From: Lactobacillus sp.
Lineage (GTDB): Bacteria > Bacillota > Bacilli > Lactobacillales > Lactobacillaceae
NCBI GenBank assembly: GCA_022483245.1
Contig: JAKVNR010000001.1
Location: 496,001 to 560,000 of the forward strand
Length of the DNA stretch: 64,000 nucleotides
Direction: 5' to 3'
This document shows positions 51,626 through 60,539 of the stretch, piece by piece. The first letter of the stretch is position 1; each line of letters starts with the position of its first letter. Below the pieces are notes generated by a model. It saw nothing but the letters and a program-made list of their open reading frames with translations. It ran no database searches and was not told the DNA's origin. A program made the position numbers and the translations under genes.

Positions 51626-52504
51626 TTATCTTTCTAAATCAAACTTGTTGATGTCATACATCCACGCAAAGCCCATTGATTTTTCGCCTAAGTGAGTGGC
51701 GATGCTTGGCGTAAATTCCGTAAATTCAACGGCTTGACCCGGAAATAGTTGCTTAACGTCATGCTGCATCTTTTCAGCTTGTTTTAAATCATTCGAGTGA
51801 ATCACTAAAAAACACAACTTGTCTTTGTATGGCAGCTTGGCAATCCGCTCTTGGGCCAGCTCTTCAACTTTGGCTAAAGCCCGCTTCATTGATCTGACCT
51901 TATCAAAAGCCACGATTTTGCCGTCCTCAAAAGTTAACAACGGTTTGATATGCAGAAGTGAACCAATAAAAGCACTCGCATTGCTCAGCCGGCCATTTTT
52001 TTGCAAATTGTTTAAATCGTCAACGATGAAGAGTTCATCAATCGTTGCCCGCAACTGGTCTAAACGCTCGATAATTTCAGCTGGTGCCAAGTCATTAGCA
52101 GCCATTTTAGCAGCGGCAATAGCTAAATTACCCTGCATCTTAACTGTCATGCCGGAATCATATGGATATAAATTGAATTCAGGGTGTTCTTGCTTAACCG
52201 AATTCAAGGTATTAAACCAGCAACTGATTCCACTTGATAAGGCAATCGCGATAATGGCATCATAACCATTTTCATGCAGCTTTTTGCAAGTAGCAATGAC
52301 ATCGCCTAAACGCGGTTGTGATGTATGCGGAAAGCCGCCAGTTTCTTTTTGAATCTCAAAAAATTGCTTGGTCGTAATATTAACGCCATCCAAAAAAGAC
52401 TGACCAGCAATTTCAATCGGCGTGGCAATGACTTGAATTTGATATTTTTCTTGATCAGCACTCGAAAGACCACAAGTGCTGTCAGTGATAACAGCTATCT
52501 TCAA
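51626..52504 (-). CDS. DegV family fatty-acid-binding protein (FakB-like), copy 1
   Basis: The 292-residue DegV protein has ITDSTCGL, the Thr/Ser pocket HTSQPRLGD, ALSSGIS and NLQKNGRLSNASAFIGSLL. Such proteins bind a fatty acid and present it to FakA kinase for phosphorylation. No fakA is in the window. It starts at TTG behind GAGGAAG. Its operon partners are a MarR regulator and a hydroxyacyl-CoA-like dehydrogenase. A paralogue lies at 62672. Confidence 0.9.
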   Translation of the reverse strand: MKIAVITDSTCGLSSADQEKYQIQVIATPIEIAGQSFLDGVNITTKQFFEIQKETGGFPHTSQPRLGDVIATCKKLHENGYDAIIAIALSSGISCWFNTLNSVKQEHPEFNLYPYDSGMTVKMQGNLAIAAAKMAANDLAPAEIIERLDQLRATIDELFIVDDLNNLQKNGRLSNASAFIGSLLHIKPLLTFEDGKIVAFDKVRSMKRALAKVEELAQERIAKLPYKDKLCFLVIHSNDLKQAEKMQHDVKQLFPGQAVEFTEFTPSIATHLGEKSMGFAWMYDINKFDLER

Positions 52505-52562
52505 TTTTAAACTTCCTCAATCAAGATCTGTTAGGAATTATAACATAGAGAAAGTTTAGAAC

Positions 52563-52982
52563 CTATTGATTTTGCTCGTCACTTGCCTGCAAACGACCGC
52601 TAATTTCAACTAATTGTTCAGAAAAACGAGTGACATCTTGAGTAACCCAATCACCAAAAATTCGCTCTTGCAGGTCCGCAAGAACCTTTTTCAAAGCTAA
52701 GGCCTGCTTCCAACCAGTCTCATTTAAACGAATTGTTTTAGCAGAATTACCAGGTACTTTAGCCACTTCGATCAAAGTAGCAGTTTTTGCTTGATTTAGT
52801 TGCCTGCTTAAAGTCGACAAAGAAATATTTAACCCAGCCGCTAAATCTCCCATTTTTAAAGCTTGATTATCATTTTGTAAAAAATAATAAACTAATCTAG
52901 TTTGTGAAGAAGTTAATTTTAACTCGTGAAATATGTAACTTTTGATCTCAGTAGCAATATCAGCAAAGTCTAGCACTTGCAT
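52563..52982 (-). CDS. MarR-type winged-helix regulator
   Basis: The 139-residue protein has the MarR arrangement: a helical lead, helix-turn-helix (MGDLAAGLNISLSTLSRQLNQ), a wing (AKTIRLNETG) and a C-terminal dimerisation helix. It heads a probable operon with degV, 58 nt downstream, and the dehydrogenase. A role in lipid or acyl-CoA-linked control is suggested by context only. GGGAGGAG precedes the ATG. Confidence 0.8.
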   Translation of the reverse strand: MQVLDFADIATEIKSYIFHELKLTSSQTRLVYYFLQNDNQALKMGDLAAGLNISLSTLSRQLNQAKTATLIEVAKVPGNSAKTIRLNETGWKQALALKKVLADLQERIFGDWVTQDVTRFSEQLVEISGRLQASDEQNQ

Positions 52983-53223
52983 TGGCTGATCTCCTCCCTT
53001 TTTTGCAGCTTTTCATTGGTCTTTCCAAGCCGCATAAAACGTTATCCCATGATCTTTATTCTATCCTAATTGACCAACCAGCAGGCCGATTTTAATCATA
53101 ATTTAAGCTAGCGGGTTACTTTGTGATTGATAATTTCTTAAAATAAAGAACTATAGTTAAAATTAGCTTGTTATTAGCCTTTGCCGTATAATTGGAAGGT
53201 ACAACTTTGAAGGAGGAGTTTTT

Positions 53224-54912
53224 ATGGCTTTTGATGGTTTATTTATTCATAGTTTGCTGACTGCCATCTCCCCTACCCTGCTTAACAGCAAACTTTCTAA
53301 AATTTACCAACCCTTTGAACATGACTTGATTTTCGTTTTTCGTCAGCAGCGAAAAAATTATAAATTGTTAGTTTCAGCTAATTCTCAATCTCCGCGTTTT
53401 TATTTCCAAACTGAGGAAATTCCTAATCCAGATAAAGCACCTGCTTTTGTCATGGTTTTACGTAAATATTTAGCTGGCTCGATTCTGAAAAAGGTTGAAC
53501 AAGTCGGGCTGGACCGCATCGTTAATTTTTACTTTTCAAATCGCAATGAATTAGGCGATGAAGTCAATTTGATGCTTTCATTTGAATTAATGGGCAGACA
53601 CAGCAATGTCATTTTAGTAGACCAAACTTCTGGCAAAATTATTGATTTGCTCAAACGAATCAATCCAGATGAAAACCGGGCTCGCTTGCTGCTGCCTCAT
53701 GCTAGTTATGAACTGCCGCCACTCAAACCTGGAATTAATCCTTTAACTTTGACTGAAGAGAAGTTTAAGCAACTAGCTAATGAATTATCACCAGATCAAT
53801 TGGTGCCGCAAGTCACTGGACTTGATCGTGATGATCGCGATGAATTGCTCGGCTATTTAACTGATGATTATTCATTTAGTTCCTGGCAAACTTTCTTTAA
53901 TCAGCTGGATCATCCTAAAGTATATGTTTTACAGAATGAACGACACCGCGAGCGCATTTTCTTATACCTGCCCTACCACCTTGATTTGACCCTCGTCAGC
54001 AAATCTGAACACCTCAACGAGGCATTAGAAGAGTTTTATCATGATCAGGCAACCCGTGATTGGGTCCGTCAAAAATCTGGCCAGATTCGCACGGTTGTCA
54101 AAAATGAGCAGAAGAAACTGCGCAAAAAAATCGCTAAGTTAAAACAGCAATTAGATGCCGCGCACAATGCTGATTCCTTGCGGATCAAAGGTGAACTGCT
54201 TAACACTTACCTGCGTCAAGTTCCCGCTGGTGCTAAATCTGTTGACCTACCTAATTACTACGACAACAACCAGCCGCTTACGATTGAGTTAGATCCGTCC
54301 TTGCGGCCTGAGCGCAATGCCCAGAAATACTTTACCCGCTACCAAAAACTGCGCGATTCGGTTAAACACGTGCATGAACAGATCAAGTTAGCTGAAGAAG
54401 ATTTAGCTTACTTTGAAACTATTCAAACTGAGATAGATATTGCTGATCCGCAAGATATTGATGCCATTAACGATGAGCTGATTAATCAAGGCTACTTGCA
54501 TGTCCAGAAAAAGCCGCAGCGCCGCAAGAAGATCACGACTCGTAATTTGCCGCAGTTTAAATTAACTTCGGGCAAGATAGTGTTAGTTGGTAAGAATAAT
54601 TACGAAAATGATTGGCTAACCTTTAAAAAGGCTAATAAAAACGATTACTGGTTCCATGTCAAAAATATGCCGGGTTCGCACACAATTTTGCAAGATAGCA
54701 ATCCCAGCCCAGAAGACATTAAAGAAGCAGCTGAAATTGCCGCCTACTTTTCTAAAGGCAAAAATTCTAGCCACGTTCCAGTTGACTACATCCAAGTCAA
54801 GCGAATTAAAAAGCCACATGGCAGCAAACCTGGTTTTGTGACCTACCGGGGACAGAATTCGATTGAAGCTACCCCAGTTGAAAGCAATGTCTTAGCTAAA
54901 AAAATCAAATAG
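53224..54912 (+). CDS. rqcH: Rqc2/NFACT protein RqcH (FbpA-like)
   Basis: The 562-residue NFACT protein has the N-terminal NFACT-N domain with Asp97-Arg98 in GLDRI, the residues needed by Bacillus RqcH to recruit tRNA-Ala. It also has a central coiled coil (EQKKLRKKIAKLKQQLDAA, about residues 295-315 and later) and the C-terminal NFACT-R domain (WFHVKNMPGSH). RqcH adds alanine tails to stalled chains on 50S subunits. Older annotation calls it fibronectin-binding FbpA. A strong AAGGAGGAG site precedes the ATG. Confidence 0.93.
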   Translation: MAFDGLFIHSLLTAISPTLLNSKLSKIYQPFEHDLIFVFRQQRKNYKLLVSANSQSPRFYFQTEEIPNPDKAPAFVMVLRKYLAGSILKKVEQVGLDRIVNFYFSNRNELGDEVNLMLSFELMGRHSNVILVDQTSGKIIDLLKRINPDENRARLLLPHASYELPPLKPGINPLTLTEEKFKQLANELSPDQLVPQVTGLDRDDRDELLGYLTDDYSFSSWQTFFNQLDHPKVYVLQNERHRERIFLYLPYHLDLTLVSKSEHLNEALEEFYHDQATRDWVRQKSGQIRTVVKNEQKKLRKKIAKLKQQLDAAHNADSLRIKGELLNTYLRQVPAGAKSVDLPNYYDNNQPLTIELDPSLRPERNAQKYFTRYQKLRDSVKHVHEQIKLAEEDLAYFETIQTEIDIADPQDIDAINDELINQGYLHVQKKPQRRKKITTRNLPQFKLTSGKIVLVGKNNYENDWLTFKKANKNDYWFHVKNMPGSHTILQDSNPSPEDIKEAAEIAAYFSKGKNSSHVPVDYIQVKRIKKPHGSKPGFVTYRGQNSIEATPVESNVLAKKIK

Positions 54913-54916
54913 ACAA

Positions 54917-54949
54917 GCAAAAGAGCACTCCAATGGAGTGCTCTTCTTT
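54917..54949. terminator. Convergent terminator between rqcH and carB-like gene
   Basis: AAGAGCACTCC (54921-54931) pairs with GGAGTGCTCTT (54935-54945), with T-rich flanks. Confidence 0.85.
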
Positions 54950-54964
54950 GCTTGCTTTTCTTTC

Positions 54965-57900
54965 TTAAATTGGCTGCGTTGTTAACGATAGCGATTCTAA
55001 AACTTCCAACACAAATTCCGCCGTCTGCAAGCTTGAAAAGACAGGAATATGAGTGCTTAAAGCTTGATCGCGGATCCTAATTGCGTCTTGACTAGCCGCA
55101 TCAGAAAAGTCGGTAACATTGATGACTAATTTGATTTGGTGATTAAACAGTTTACTTAATAAACTATCGCTGCCTTGGTGAATTTTTTTGACAATATCCG
55201 TCGTAATACCAGCTTCAGCCAGCATGTTGGCGGTCCCTTCCGTCGCAATCAGCTTAAAGCCTAATCGGTGGAAACGCTTAGCAATCGCCGTTGCCCGCTC
55301 TTTATCCTTATCTTTAACAGAGATAAAGATTGTCCCGTAAGTTGGAACATACAGCCCGCTAGCTTCATATCCCTTGTAAAGGGCTTTAGACAAAGCCGGG
55401 TCACGGCCAATGACGTTGCCTGCAGTTTTCATCTTTGAATCAAAAGTATTGCCGCTGTGGTAATTTAACCAGCTAGAAACTGGCATTTTAATATAGATTA
55501 GCTGATTAGTCAGCCGCCATGAATCAGACTTAATCAAATCTGGCAATTTTTCCCCGAGCAAGATTGAAGTGGTCAGGCCCACTAAGTCTTGGTTTAAAAC
55601 CTTCGACATAAAGGCCAAATTATGGCCAGCGTAAGTTTTTAGCTGCAAAAAGTATAAGTGGCCGTCTGCAATTAAAAAGTTCAAGTTAATCGGGCCTACT
55701 AAGTGTTTAGACTTAATTAAAGACGCTGTGGCAGCACGCATAGCTTGCTCATCGGTTTTTCTTAAGTTTTGGGGCGGAAAAACAGCGATTGAATCACTCG
55801 CATGTGAGCCTGATTGTTCCAAGTGCTCAATAATTCCTGGAATAGTGACGTTTTCTCCATCAGAAATTGCGGCGACTTCATATTTAGACCCAGCAATAAA
55901 TTTGGAAATCCGAATCGTCTTTAAATCATTTTCTTGAATATACTTGCTCAAGGCCGGCATATCAAAGACAACCGCTGATTTTTGTTCTTGCTTTTGGTGA
56001 CTGGTTCCGCCAATCAAAACTGGAAAACCAACTTTGACAGCAAAACTATAAGCCTTATTTTCATCGCTTGTGCGCAAAGCTGGTGGCATTGAAAATGTCA
56101 ACGGTTCCGTAACAGCATGCCAGTTTGGTTTAGTCAAATCTGACTGGCCCAAAATTTTAAGGCCGGCATCAACTAGCTGTTTGCGCAAGGCATTAACTTT
56201 TTTACCAGAAAATTCAGTCAGCACTTCGGTGATTTGTTCACGTTCTGCTACATCCAAGATATTTTCAAGGGTAACTGGTTCAAAATAAACCCGATCAACG
56301 GCATTGTAAGCTGCTGAAATAGCCTCCGCGTTATTGCTCAATAAAATAGCAGTACGCCCTTGGGCTTTTAAAGTTTGGGCGGCTTGGTACAGCATAAAGT
56401 CAAATTCGCTTGTTTGCGAAACTTGGAACGGATAAAGTCCAACCAAGAGTACTTTATTTTGGCTGCTTTGTTTACCAGCTTCGTCTTCAACATCATAGGC
56501 CGAATAAACAGCATTGATTTTCGGCTGCCAAATGCCAGCGGTGCCGTTGATCTGCAAGTAAACAGGTTCAATTCCTGCTTGCTGGCGGGCTTGGCGAATT
56601 TCACGCGCTGACATGGACGCTAAACCAGCAATAGTTTTATCCGACAAACCGACTTTTTTAGCGGCCAGTAAGAGCGAATTAGGGGGTACTTGGCTAGTGA
56701 CCAGCTGATTCATGACTTCAACTGCCCGGTCTAAGCTATGCAAAAAAAGCGGTTGAATGTTAGTAATTGCTTGAATTTTTTGCAAGCTGATTTTACGCGC
56801 TAAAGCAGCCAGCAAGACAATCAAATGTACTTCACTTGGGTGTCGCAAATCATCAATGACTTCATCATCATTTTTAGAAATTTCTTGCTTAAAGACATTG
56901 GCGGCATTAGTAAAACTCATCGTGGAGTACAAGCCTTTGAAAAAGGCCGCTGAAAAATCGATGCCTAAACTAATAGCTTCACCGCTCGCCTGCATTCTAG
57001 GGCCTAAGTCATAATGATTATAGCCGCTGTCTGAAAATGACCAATACGGCGTTTTGACAGCCACTGCATCTAGCACAGGTTCAACAGCTGCATTTAAATC
57101 AGATTCAGGATCAGTAATTTCATTTAAGTTATAGCCTAAGGCCAATTTGGCTGTGACATAACCTAGACTATAAACACCAGCCCGATAAGCTAATAAGGAA
57201 CTGCGGGCAATCCGCGGTTTAAAACCTAAAATTTTGATCACAATTTGATTGTTTTCATGCTTAATCGCAAAGTGAATGCTTAAAGCACCGACTAAATCTA
57301 GGTTAGCAGCCACTTTTCCAGCACAGGCGCGCAGGCGCTGCACTTCATCGTTGTTAAAACCTAACAGCGGAGAAATCAGGACTGAATCGCCTGAGTTAAT
57401 CGCTACCGGTTCTAAAGAAGAAGCCAAATTGATAAAGCAGTTGTTGCCATTGGCGTCTCGCACTAAGTCAATAATAACTTCTTCCCAATCAGATAAGTCT
57501 TCAGTGATGCGGTAATCATGCAGATTAAAGTGTTCGCTTGCCGCTTCTTGGTCAAAATATTTAGCAATGCTGGCTTGATCACTAAAGTGCAGGTGATCAT
57601 TTTTAACGTAGCGATGATACTTGGTCAAAAGCACCGGATAAGCTAATTGCTTGAGCGTTGAAGCTAGTGGAACACTCTTTTGCAAGCGCCAAGATTTACT
57701 GGTCGGCAATTGATTATCGCGCAAAAATTTAAGCTGCTGACTCTGCTGCTGCAATAGCAAAGCTTTTTTTGTCACCGTTAACAATTCAATGTGCATCTCA
57801 TGCAAAATGCCATCTTCTAGCAGCTGCCTGGTTAAATTTAAGCCGACTAAACTACCATATGCAGTCACAATGGCATTAGGTTCTTCGATCCGCAAAATTC

Positions 57901-58126
57901 GCTTCATGAATGACAGCGTCAGCGGTTCCATATAAATAGTGACGCCAGGTCGTTTATTAGTCGCGATAGTAGCTGGGTTAGGATTAACTAAGACAACTTG
58001 CACGTTATCTTCAACAAAAGCATCAATTGCCTGCTTTGTCATTAAATCCAATTCCGCCACCGCCCCAACAATATTAGGGCCGGACCCGATAATTAATACT
58101 TTGTTTAAATCAGTTCTTAATGGCAT
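54965..58126 (-). CDS. carB: Degenerate carbamoyl-phosphate synthase large subunit-like protein (CarB-like)
   Basis: The 1053-residue frame aligns end to end with CarB, but the catalytic signatures are gone. In half 1 the Glu/Asn metal pair of IEVNPR is Gly301/Lys303 (ILGFKPRIARSS), and the RPxxxxGGxGG nucleotide loop is YPVLLTKYHRY. In half 2 the pair is Gln828/Lys830 (FLQLKTYAG), and the loop is FPVLIGGTSHQ. The GSGP loop of half 2 is absent (LVGLYPFQVS). By contrast the C-terminal MGS-like domain (residues about 930-1045: GTIFISVKDKDKERATAIAK, LIATEGTANMLAEAGI) looks canonical. No stop or frameshift interrupts 3.16 kb. It should not make carbamoyl phosphate. Its start overlaps carA by 17 nt, with a weak ribosome binding site. 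Confidence 0.9.
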   Translation of the reverse strand: MPLRTDLNKVLIIGSGPNIVGAVAELDLMTKQAIDAFVEDNVQVVLVNPNPATIATNKRPGVTIYMEPLTLSFMKRILRIEEPNAIVTAYGSLVGLNLTRQLLEDGILHEMHIELLTVTKKALLLQQQSQQLKFLRDNQLPTSKSWRLQKSVPLASTLKQLAYPVLLTKYHRYVKNDHLHFSDQASIAKYFDQEAASEHFNLHDYRITEDLSDWEEVIIDLVRDANGNNCFINLASSLEPVAINSGDSVLISPLLGFNNDEVQRLRACAGKVAANLDLVGALSIHFAIKHENNQIVIKILGFKPRIARSSLLAYRAGVYSLGYVTAKLALGYNLNEITDPESDLNAAVEPVLDAVAVKTPYWSFSDSGYNHYDLGPRMQASGEAISLGIDFSAAFFKGLYSTMSFTNAANVFKQEISKNDDEVIDDLRHPSEVHLIVLLAALARKISLQKIQAITNIQPLFLHSLDRAVEVMNQLVTSQVPPNSLLLAAKKVGLSDKTIAGLASMSAREIRQARQQAGIEPVYLQINGTAGIWQPKINAVYSAYDVEDEAGKQSSQNKVLLVGLYPFQVSQTSEFDFMLYQAAQTLKAQGRTAILLSNNAEAISAAYNAVDRVYFEPVTLENILDVAEREQITEVLTEFSGKKVNALRKQLVDAGLKILGQSDLTKPNWHAVTEPLTFSMPPALRTSDENKAYSFAVKVGFPVLIGGTSHQKQEQKSAVVFDMPALSKYIQENDLKTIRISKFIAGSKYEVAAISDGENVTIPGIIEHLEQSGSHASDSIAVFPPQNLRKTDEQAMRAATASLIKSKHLVGPINLNFLIADGHLYFLQLKTYAGHNLAFMSKVLNQDLVGLTTSILLGEKLPDLIKSDSWRLTNQLIYIKMPVSSWLNYHSGNTFDSKMKTAGNVIGRDPALSKALYKGYEASGLYVPTYGTIFISVKDKDKERATAIAKRFHRLGFKLIATEGTANMLAEAGITTDIVKKIHQGSDSLLSKLFNHQIKLVINVTDFSDAASQDAIRIRDQALSTHIPVFSSLQTAEFVLEVLESLSLTTQPI

Positions 58127-59177
58127 TTTTGTTCATCAACTTAAAGAAATCATCGAAAATTACACTCGCTTCAAATGCACCAGGCGAACCTTCAGGATTA
58201 AAGGCCGTTGCTAGGATTTGTTCTTGCTCAAAACTGTAGCCCGCCAGCAGGTCGCTATGCAAATCATAATACTTCTCTGAAAAATCGTATTCGATGGTTT
58301 GCGGGAGCGCCAGCTGCGAGATATTCATCGCAGTTTGCCAAACGCGGCCGGTATTCTGAGCAATCACGGGATAGTTGCTGCCGTTATAAGCAGGCTGTAA
58401 ATCAGCCAATTCAAAGTTCAAGTAGTCGCTCAGCGCTAAAAAGCCTAAGCCAATGCCTAAGACTGGCATTTTCGTCAAGAAACGTTTAAAAATTGGCGCT
58501 AAGCCTGCACGGACTTCTTTTACTGTCCCCGGTCCATTTGAGACAATCAAGCCATTCGGCTGTAAATTAGCAATATCTTCGGCACTAGCAGTCACGGGCA
58601 TGACGACTACGTTGATTTGACGCAGCGACAATGACCGCAAAAGAGAATTTTTTAAACCTAAGTCAATGACTGCTACTGTTTCGCCAATATTGGGAACAGC
58701 ATAGGCGTTAGTAGTTGAAGTTTGCGCCGTTTTATTTTTGGGTAGCACCAAAGCCTTAATCTGATCAAAAGCATGCTGGTCATCAGTATCCATAATAGAG
58801 GCCTTGATCACAGGTTCAGTAACCAACTTACGGACCAGCGCGTGCGTATCAACGCCAAAAATTCCCGGAATACCCTTTTCTTGCAGGAATTCATTTAAGT
58901 TTTCAGTAGCTGGTTGCTGAGCTGGTGCAATTCCGCCAGCAATAATGCCCTTAATACGCGGATTAATTGCTTCGTAGTCGATCGCATTAATTCCGCTAGC
59001 TCCAATTAAGGGAGTAGAAAACAACAAGATTTTTCCATCATTAGCAGGGTCAGTTAACGCCTCTTGATAACCATAATTACCAGTAAACAGGGCTAGTTCG
59101 CCCGTCGCAATAATTGAGGCGCCAAAGCCTTCACCGGCAAAAGCCGTGCCGTCAGCCAAAATTAAGTAGCGCTTCAT
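58110..59177 (-). CDS. carA: Degenerate carbamoyl-phosphate synthase small subunit-like protein (CarA-like)
   Basis: The 355-residue protein keeps the CarA N-terminal domain (LADGTAFAGEGFGA, GNYGYQEALTDP, IPGIFGVDTHALVRKL) and a class-I glutamine amidotransferase fold. The glutaminase residues, however, are missing. The nucleophile Cys of GICLGHQ is Gly243 (GIGLGFL), the next His is Phe246, and the catalytic His of QYHPE is Asn327 (AFNPEGSPG). Glutamine hydrolysis should be impossible. The frame is intact, has AGAGGC before its ATG and overlaps rluD by four nt and the CarB-like gene by 17 nt. It is therefore still produced as a coupled pair. Confidence 0.9.
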   Translation of the reverse strand: MKRYLILADGTAFAGEGFGASIIATGELALFTGNYGYQEALTDPANDGKILLFSTPLIGASGINAIDYEAINPRIKGIIAGGIAPAQQPATENLNEFLQEKGIPGIFGVDTHALVRKLVTEPVIKASIMDTDDQHAFDQIKALVLPKNKTAQTSTTNAYAVPNIGETVAVIDLGLKNSLLRSLSLRQINVVVMPVTASAEDIANLQPNGLIVSNGPGTVKEVRAGLAPIFKRFLTKMPVLGIGLGFLALSDYLNFELADLQPAYNGSNYPVIAQNTGRVWQTAMNISQLALPQTIEYDFSEKYYDLHSDLLAGYSFEQEQILATAFNPEGSPGAFEASVIFDDFFKLMNKNAIKN

Positions 59178-60085
59178 TGCTTTGCCTCTTTTCTTAATTG
59201 ACCCAGAGTTGTTTGAAAAATAGTCGGTGGTTCAACCGAAAATTCACACCATTTGCCAGTCCGGGGATGCTTGAAGCCTAAAACTTCTGCATGCAAAAAT
59301 TGACCGTGACCAGCTAACGTGTGCCGCGGTCCATACAAGGGATCGCCCGCAACTGGATGACCGATATAAGCTAGATGCACGCGAATCTGATGCGTTCGCC
59401 CAGTTTCTAATTGACAAGCCAGCAAGCTATAGCCTTTAAACTGTTCTAGCACTCTAAAATGCGTTACCGCCGGCTTCCCATTAGCCTCCACGGCCATTTG
59501 CTTGCGATTAGCAGGATTGCGGCCAATTGGTGCATCAACTGTGCCAGTTTTTTCATTAAAATTGCCGTGCACAATCGCTAAATAAACACGTTTATTGCTT
59601 TTTTCAGCGAGTTGTTCTTCAAGTGATTGACGGGCGGCCATGTTCTTAGCAATCATGAGCAAACCTGAAGTATCTTTATCAATGCGGTGGACAATGCCCG
59701 GCCGAAATCCTTCTGGGCTTTTAGCTAAATCGCGGGTGTGGTATAAAAGCGCATTGACTAAAGTATGGTCAGGATGGCCAGCTGATGGGTGAACAACCAT
59801 GCCTTGCGGTTTATTGACAACAATCACATCTTGATCTTCATAAATAATATCTAGTGGCAAATCTTCAGGCTCTAAACTAAGCGGCTTCAAAGGCGGAACA
59901 TGGACCGCTACTTCAGCCGGCTGTTCCAGTTTAAACGAGCCCTTTTCTGACTTGCCAGCCACTAGAATATCGCCGCTTTTAATTAAAGCTTGGACTCTGG
60001 TTCGACTTAAATCTGCGACTTGCTCAGCCACAAATTTATCTAAGCGCTCGCCGGTCCCTGCAGCCTGCAGTAAGTAATCAGTCAT
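59174..60085 (-). CDS. rluD: RluA/RluD-family pseudouridine synthase
   Basis: The 303-residue enzyme has an N-terminal S4 RNA-binding domain (RLDKFVAEQVADLSRTRVQALIKSG) and the catalytic motif HRIDKDTSGLLM with the nucleophile Asp. TGRTHQIRVHL and GDPLYGP complete the active site. It isomerises uridines in 23S rRNA. AAGGAGA fits the ATG at 60085, six codons inside the longest frame. That ATG lies in the last codons of lspA (ATGACTGA), showing coupling. Confidence 0.94.
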   Translation of the reverse strand: MTDYLLQAAGTGERLDKFVAEQVADLSRTRVQALIKSGDILVAGKSEKGSFKLEQPAEVAVHVPPLKPLSLEPEDLPLDIIYEDQDVIVVNKPQGMVVHPSAGHPDHTLVNALLYHTRDLAKSPEGFRPGIVHRIDKDTSGLLMIAKNMAARQSLEEQLAEKSNKRVYLAIVHGNFNEKTGTVDAPIGRNPANRKQMAVEANGKPAVTHFRVLEQFKGYSLLACQLETGRTHQIRVHLAYIGHPVAGDPLYGPRHTLAGHGQFLHAEVLGFKHPRTGKWCEFSVEPPTIFQTTLGQLRKEAKQ

Positions 60086-60539
60086 GCTTCTCCTTGTCTT
60101 CAAAGAAAATTAGATAAATAAAGATCAGAATAATTCCGACCGTAATGGCACTATCGGCGATATTGAAAATATTAAAATTCATAAAATCTAATTGAATCAT
60201 ATCCACGACGTAGTGATAGCGAATTCGGTCGATCAAATTACCGATAATGCCACCCAGTACCAAACTTAACCCGACGCTAAATAAGACAGAACGTGGCGAT
60301 TGCTTGAATAGATAATACAAAACAATAGCAATCGCTACCGCTGAGATGATATAGAAAAAGACCATCCGCCCCGGAAAAATATTCCAAGCTGCCCCATTAT
60401 TGCGTAAATAGGTCAGCGAAAATAAGCCGGGCAAAGCCGGCTTAACTTGTCCTAGCGCCCAATGATTAACAATTAAGGACTTTAAGCCCTGATCGGCGAG
60501 GATAACAATCAAAGAAATAATTAAATAAAGTGCTTGCAT
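60078..60539 (-). CDS. lspA: Lipoprotein signal peptidase
   Basis: A 153-residue aspartic membrane peptidase that cleaves prolipoproteins such as the two OppA-type proteins here. Four membrane helices are seen. Catalytic Asp residues lie in GNLIDRIRYHYVVDMI and FNIADSAITVG, and NNGAAWNIF is the conserved third box. Its ATG overlaps the fhs stop (TAATG), and it overlaps rluD by eight nt. Confidence 0.95.
   Translation of the reverse strand: MQALYLIISLIVILADQGLKSLIVNHWALGQVKPALPGLFSLTYLRNNGAAWNIFPGRMVFFYIISAVAIAIVLYYLFKQSPRSVLFSVGLSLVLGGIIGNLIDRIRYHYVVDMIQLDFMNFNIFNIADSAITVGIILIFIYLIFFEDKEKHD

Noticed and set aside
54965-59177. Annotating carAB as a functional pyrimidine/arginine carbamoyl-phosphate synthetase
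   Set aside because: Overall length, order and domain plan fit, but the glutaminase Cys/His and the ATP-grasp Glu/Asn ligands are missing in the sequence.
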